A stretch of 64,000 bases of DNA from Sipunculus nudus (taxonomy: Eukaryota; Annelida; Sipuncula; Golfingiida; Sipunculidae), in the NCBI GenBank assembly GCA_026874595.1, contig CM049313.1:36158159-36222158 (forward strand), read 5' to 3'. Made by a program: the position numbers and the translations under genes. This document shows, piece after piece, positions 61,206-64,000 of the stretch. A model generated the notes under the pieces. The model was not told the DNA's origin and did not search any database. It saw only the letters and a program-made list of their open reading frames with translations. Position 1 is the stretch's first letter; the number at the start of each line of letters is the position of its first letter.

Positions 61206-64000
61206 GATGTGATGTTCACACTGGGTTCAAGCCCTTCCCATTTACATTTCTTTCTTTTAAAGACCACAAATCTCACTCTTGCAACTACTGCTAAAAATAA
61301 TTTAAGATAAAAATTAAGAGTTATACTACATGATATTTCTTTTTTTCTTTTTAGAAATTGAGTTCATTGTTGAAAGAATACTAAAACTGACAGATTATTT
61401 TAATTCATGACTTTTACATGAATTAAAAAAAATGTATACATGTACTTAAATTTCAAATTACATTTAAAAGAATTTTAAAGCAAAAAGACATCTAAGTTTT
61501 ACAGAAAAAGCACAGATAATAATCCATCACTTATCATGAAGGTTAGCTTAAATTACTGGCATAAACAGTCTGACCTTCTGTTTAGTCCACTGACTAATAT
61601 TTAAAGGACCCTCTGAGCCAGGGGTATACACAAACCCATCCGCATGCACACAACACTCTACCACTGCATGGTTGATGGGAACACCAATACAACTATAACC
61701 AGGAGCACCTGTATTTTAATTAGAGGGAGTATTATACTGTATGTATTATGCTTAATCATATCATCTTCTAGGAAGGTTAACCCAATATAAGTCTGATGCC
61801 TACCTGATGAACTGCAAAACTTGCACTCATTTCATGGCTCTGTATAATAATAAGCTTGTTATCTGAATAACAATTACTCATAGACAAGTCTTATGGTTTA
61901 TTTATTTGCTGTCCCTCTACTTTTTAGTTTATTAAATCAATTATAAATGTTATGTGCAAGAGGGATGTTGTAGTTTTATGGGGCTTATTTTAAGGTAGTA
62001 AGGTATTTGTCACTGTACCATATTCAAACAAAAACTAATAAAGATCAAATGGAACCTAGATCTGAGTGATGGGTGTCAGGGAAAAAATACACAGAAAAAC
62101 AGTCTAGCCATCTCTTCTTTTATCTCCTCTCTTGGGTCTTTAACTCGCACGAAAAAGAAAGCTATGATTGGATGAGTTAGACTCCACTAGGCACGCATGT
62201 CATGTTCAAATTTGGCAAATTGCAAATGGAAATGGCATACTTTCTGTTCTTGTTCTGAAAGTCCGACAGCATTTATGATTCACATAGCTCTGAGTAATGT
62301 CAAATAATACATAGAATACAGGGTAAAATTATTTTAATCTGAAATAAGACTGATGCAACAGTATTTTCAAAGGTGATTTAGTAGTTAAGTATATTAAAGG
62401 TGTATTATCATGAAGATAGATCTAATTAGATGCATTTGGATGGAGTTTAATATATATGACAATTGAAAAAAATCAAGATTTGCCAGATTCTCAATAAACT
62501 TCCTAAGTTTTAAATATGCTTAAATCATGAATAAAGTATCATGAATTCTTATATACAGTAATACCCCCTATAAGTTCCAGAAGAGATCTAAAGGACAAAC
62601 ACTCAAGAAACAAAAATTTTGGCCTTGGAAATACTTTAAGGCACTGGGGTTTTTTTTAGGTCAGAACAGAGGGAGTCAATGACTATAACTACTATAATGG
62701 AATTCTGTAGAAGGGTAAAAATAACAAAAATACTTTTTTGTTACTATTTTCTTTTTTGGGTGTGTTTTTTATGTGTAATTTATGTTTTTTTCACCTTGAT
62801 AAAGGTCATGAATCCTAGTCTGGAAAGTAAACAATAATAAATAATATATGACTGGTCACTGACCAATCAGTTAGTCTTAAAGAGTAAAACCAAAAAGCAT
62901 TATATAATCAAATTTAGATATATTCTACAAAGAAAAACTGATGTAAGTTAATTCAAAGTATAGAGAAATTCAGTTGCAATCCAAGGATGTTTTGAACAGA
63001 TTCACTTTTGGCTTTTCAGAATATTGTAAAAACTCTTATTCAAGGATTAATTTGTTGATTATCCCATGAACCATCTAAATGAAGTAAAAATGGCAACAGA
63101 AATTATAAATCAGATTAAAATTTGATACAATGAAAAAAATAGAATAATAAAGAAAAAGAAAATGAAAGTAAATAAAATTGAAATCTGAACACTGCTTTGA
63201 CAGACCATTCAATGATAATCAGTCTTTTAAGTGGGGTGTCACTTTACTAATATGATTGTAAAATTCCAAGGGTACACTGACATTGTTCCCTCTTAACAAG
63301 GAGACCTGGTTAGGGTTGGAATATAATGAAAAAAAGCAATGTCATTACTGCGCTTTTACAAAGAAGCCTTAAATGATAACAAAAGAACAACTGGCCATTG
63401 TGGTTAAAATGACTTCAAAAGCATGAACTATTGCAAGTCTATACTCAAGCCATTGTATTAGAATATTTCAGTGGAATTGATGGAATAACATGGATGCCTA
63501 TGTGGGGGTGCATCAAAGGACTAATATTATGGTCTGGATCTCCACTCCCTCAGCCATAATTATGAAGCATTAAGTGGTCGGTAATGCATGAAGATTCACT
63601 GTCTGTCCGTCAATGTTAACCATAAGAGCCCTTCGTTGGGGTGGTAGATGACATATAATAGCCCCGGTGGGCAATGACGGATCACTGGGTGACTGCCCCT
63701 CAGATAAAACACAGATCACTGTAGGGCTGTGAGGTAGTCAGGCCTGTTAACCCAGACATAAGAGTGCATAAAATTTCATCTATATGGATAAACAAACAAG
63801 TCAACACTCACATAGCCTTCAACAGGTATACATGACCACCACCCTTGACCTAAGGGTCAGTGGTCAAGCTATCCTGTGACCTTGGTCAATGGGGTCAGCT
63901 GACCTACTAATACAGTCATTCATTTGATATATATACACTCAGACATTACAAACCACAAGCTGAACCTTGTAATTCATGTAGGTAGTCTGCTTGCGACCTG
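61206..64000. other. No supported gene to the window end
   Basis: AT-rich DNA apart from the weak micro-exon candidate at 61804-61839. The last 200 bp carry a dense cluster of GGTCA/TGACC half-sites (63844-63915). Confidence 0.5.
61804..61839 (-). CDS. Candidate 36 nt micro-exon
   Basis: On the minus strand TTATTATTATACAG precedes and CAG|GTAGGC follows 36 nt with one open frame, phase 0 to phase 0: SHEMSASFAVHQ. Both sites look usable. The peptide is too short to recognise, although Ser-His...Ser-Ala could fit the end of a blade. It might be a 5' exon of the RCC1-repeat gene, but at least one more exon would be needed before 27331. Weak support. Confidence 0.15.

Overview
The window is eukaryotic nuclear DNA. 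It is AT-rich, has long (TA)n, (CA)n and (ATTCT)n tracts, minisatellite arrays, a tRNA-derived SINE with target-site duplications, and a multi-exon gene with GT-AG introns. The repeat style (diverged ~95 bp tandem units, AGGTCA-rich repeats, 'GGGGCCCTAAT'-ended elements) suggests a lophotrochozoan invertebrate, most likely a mollusc. That assignment is inference, not proof.

Only one protein-coding gene can be supported. It lies on the minus strand between about 27.33 kb and 17.28 kb and its 5' part is missing or unrecognised. Exons at 27331-27173 and 25431-25267 encode RCC1-type beta-propeller repeats. They are followed by an acidic linker exon (20966-20902), a Ser/Pro/Glu-rich exon (20462-20315) and a long, increasingly basic exon (from 19127). 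After that the gene seems to have alternative 3' ends. One is a short terminal exon (18138-18059) encoding a single hydrophobic segment, i.e. a C-terminal membrane tail anchor, with two AATAAA signals downstream. Another is a terminal exon (17692-17282) encoding a soluble Ser/Arg/Lys-rich tail. A third possibility is a read-through stop at 18424. All splice phases agree.

Layout: 1-1.86 kb holds diverged ~95 bp tandem repeats interrupted by an inserted element. 1.9-17.2 kb shows no supported gene; it has several (TA)n arrays, an ATTCT-type pentanucleotide array, GC-richer islands of unknown nature and a perfect hairpin. 17.3-27.3 kb is the RCC1-repeat gene, with a 24 bp minisatellite (21.06-22.04 kb) in one intron. 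27.49-27.91 kb is a SINE flanked by perfect 16 bp duplications. 30.19-32.94 kb is a large 30 bp minisatellite. 33-49.7 kb has dispersed repeats, tandem oestrogen-response-element-like palindromes and a small terminal-inverted-repeat element. 49.74-53.19 kb is another 24 bp minisatellite with diverged edges. 53.2-64 kb is mostly unique non-coding DNA with one 250 bp tandem duplication. If the gene's 5' exons lie beyond 64 kb, everything from 27.3 to 64 kb is its upstream intron; otherwise some exons in that stretch were missed.

The very long open frames over the minisatellites arise because the repeat units (24, 30 and 24 bp) are multiples of three. They are not treated as genes. No rRNA, functional tRNA, CRISPR, viral gene or bacterial-type feature was seen.
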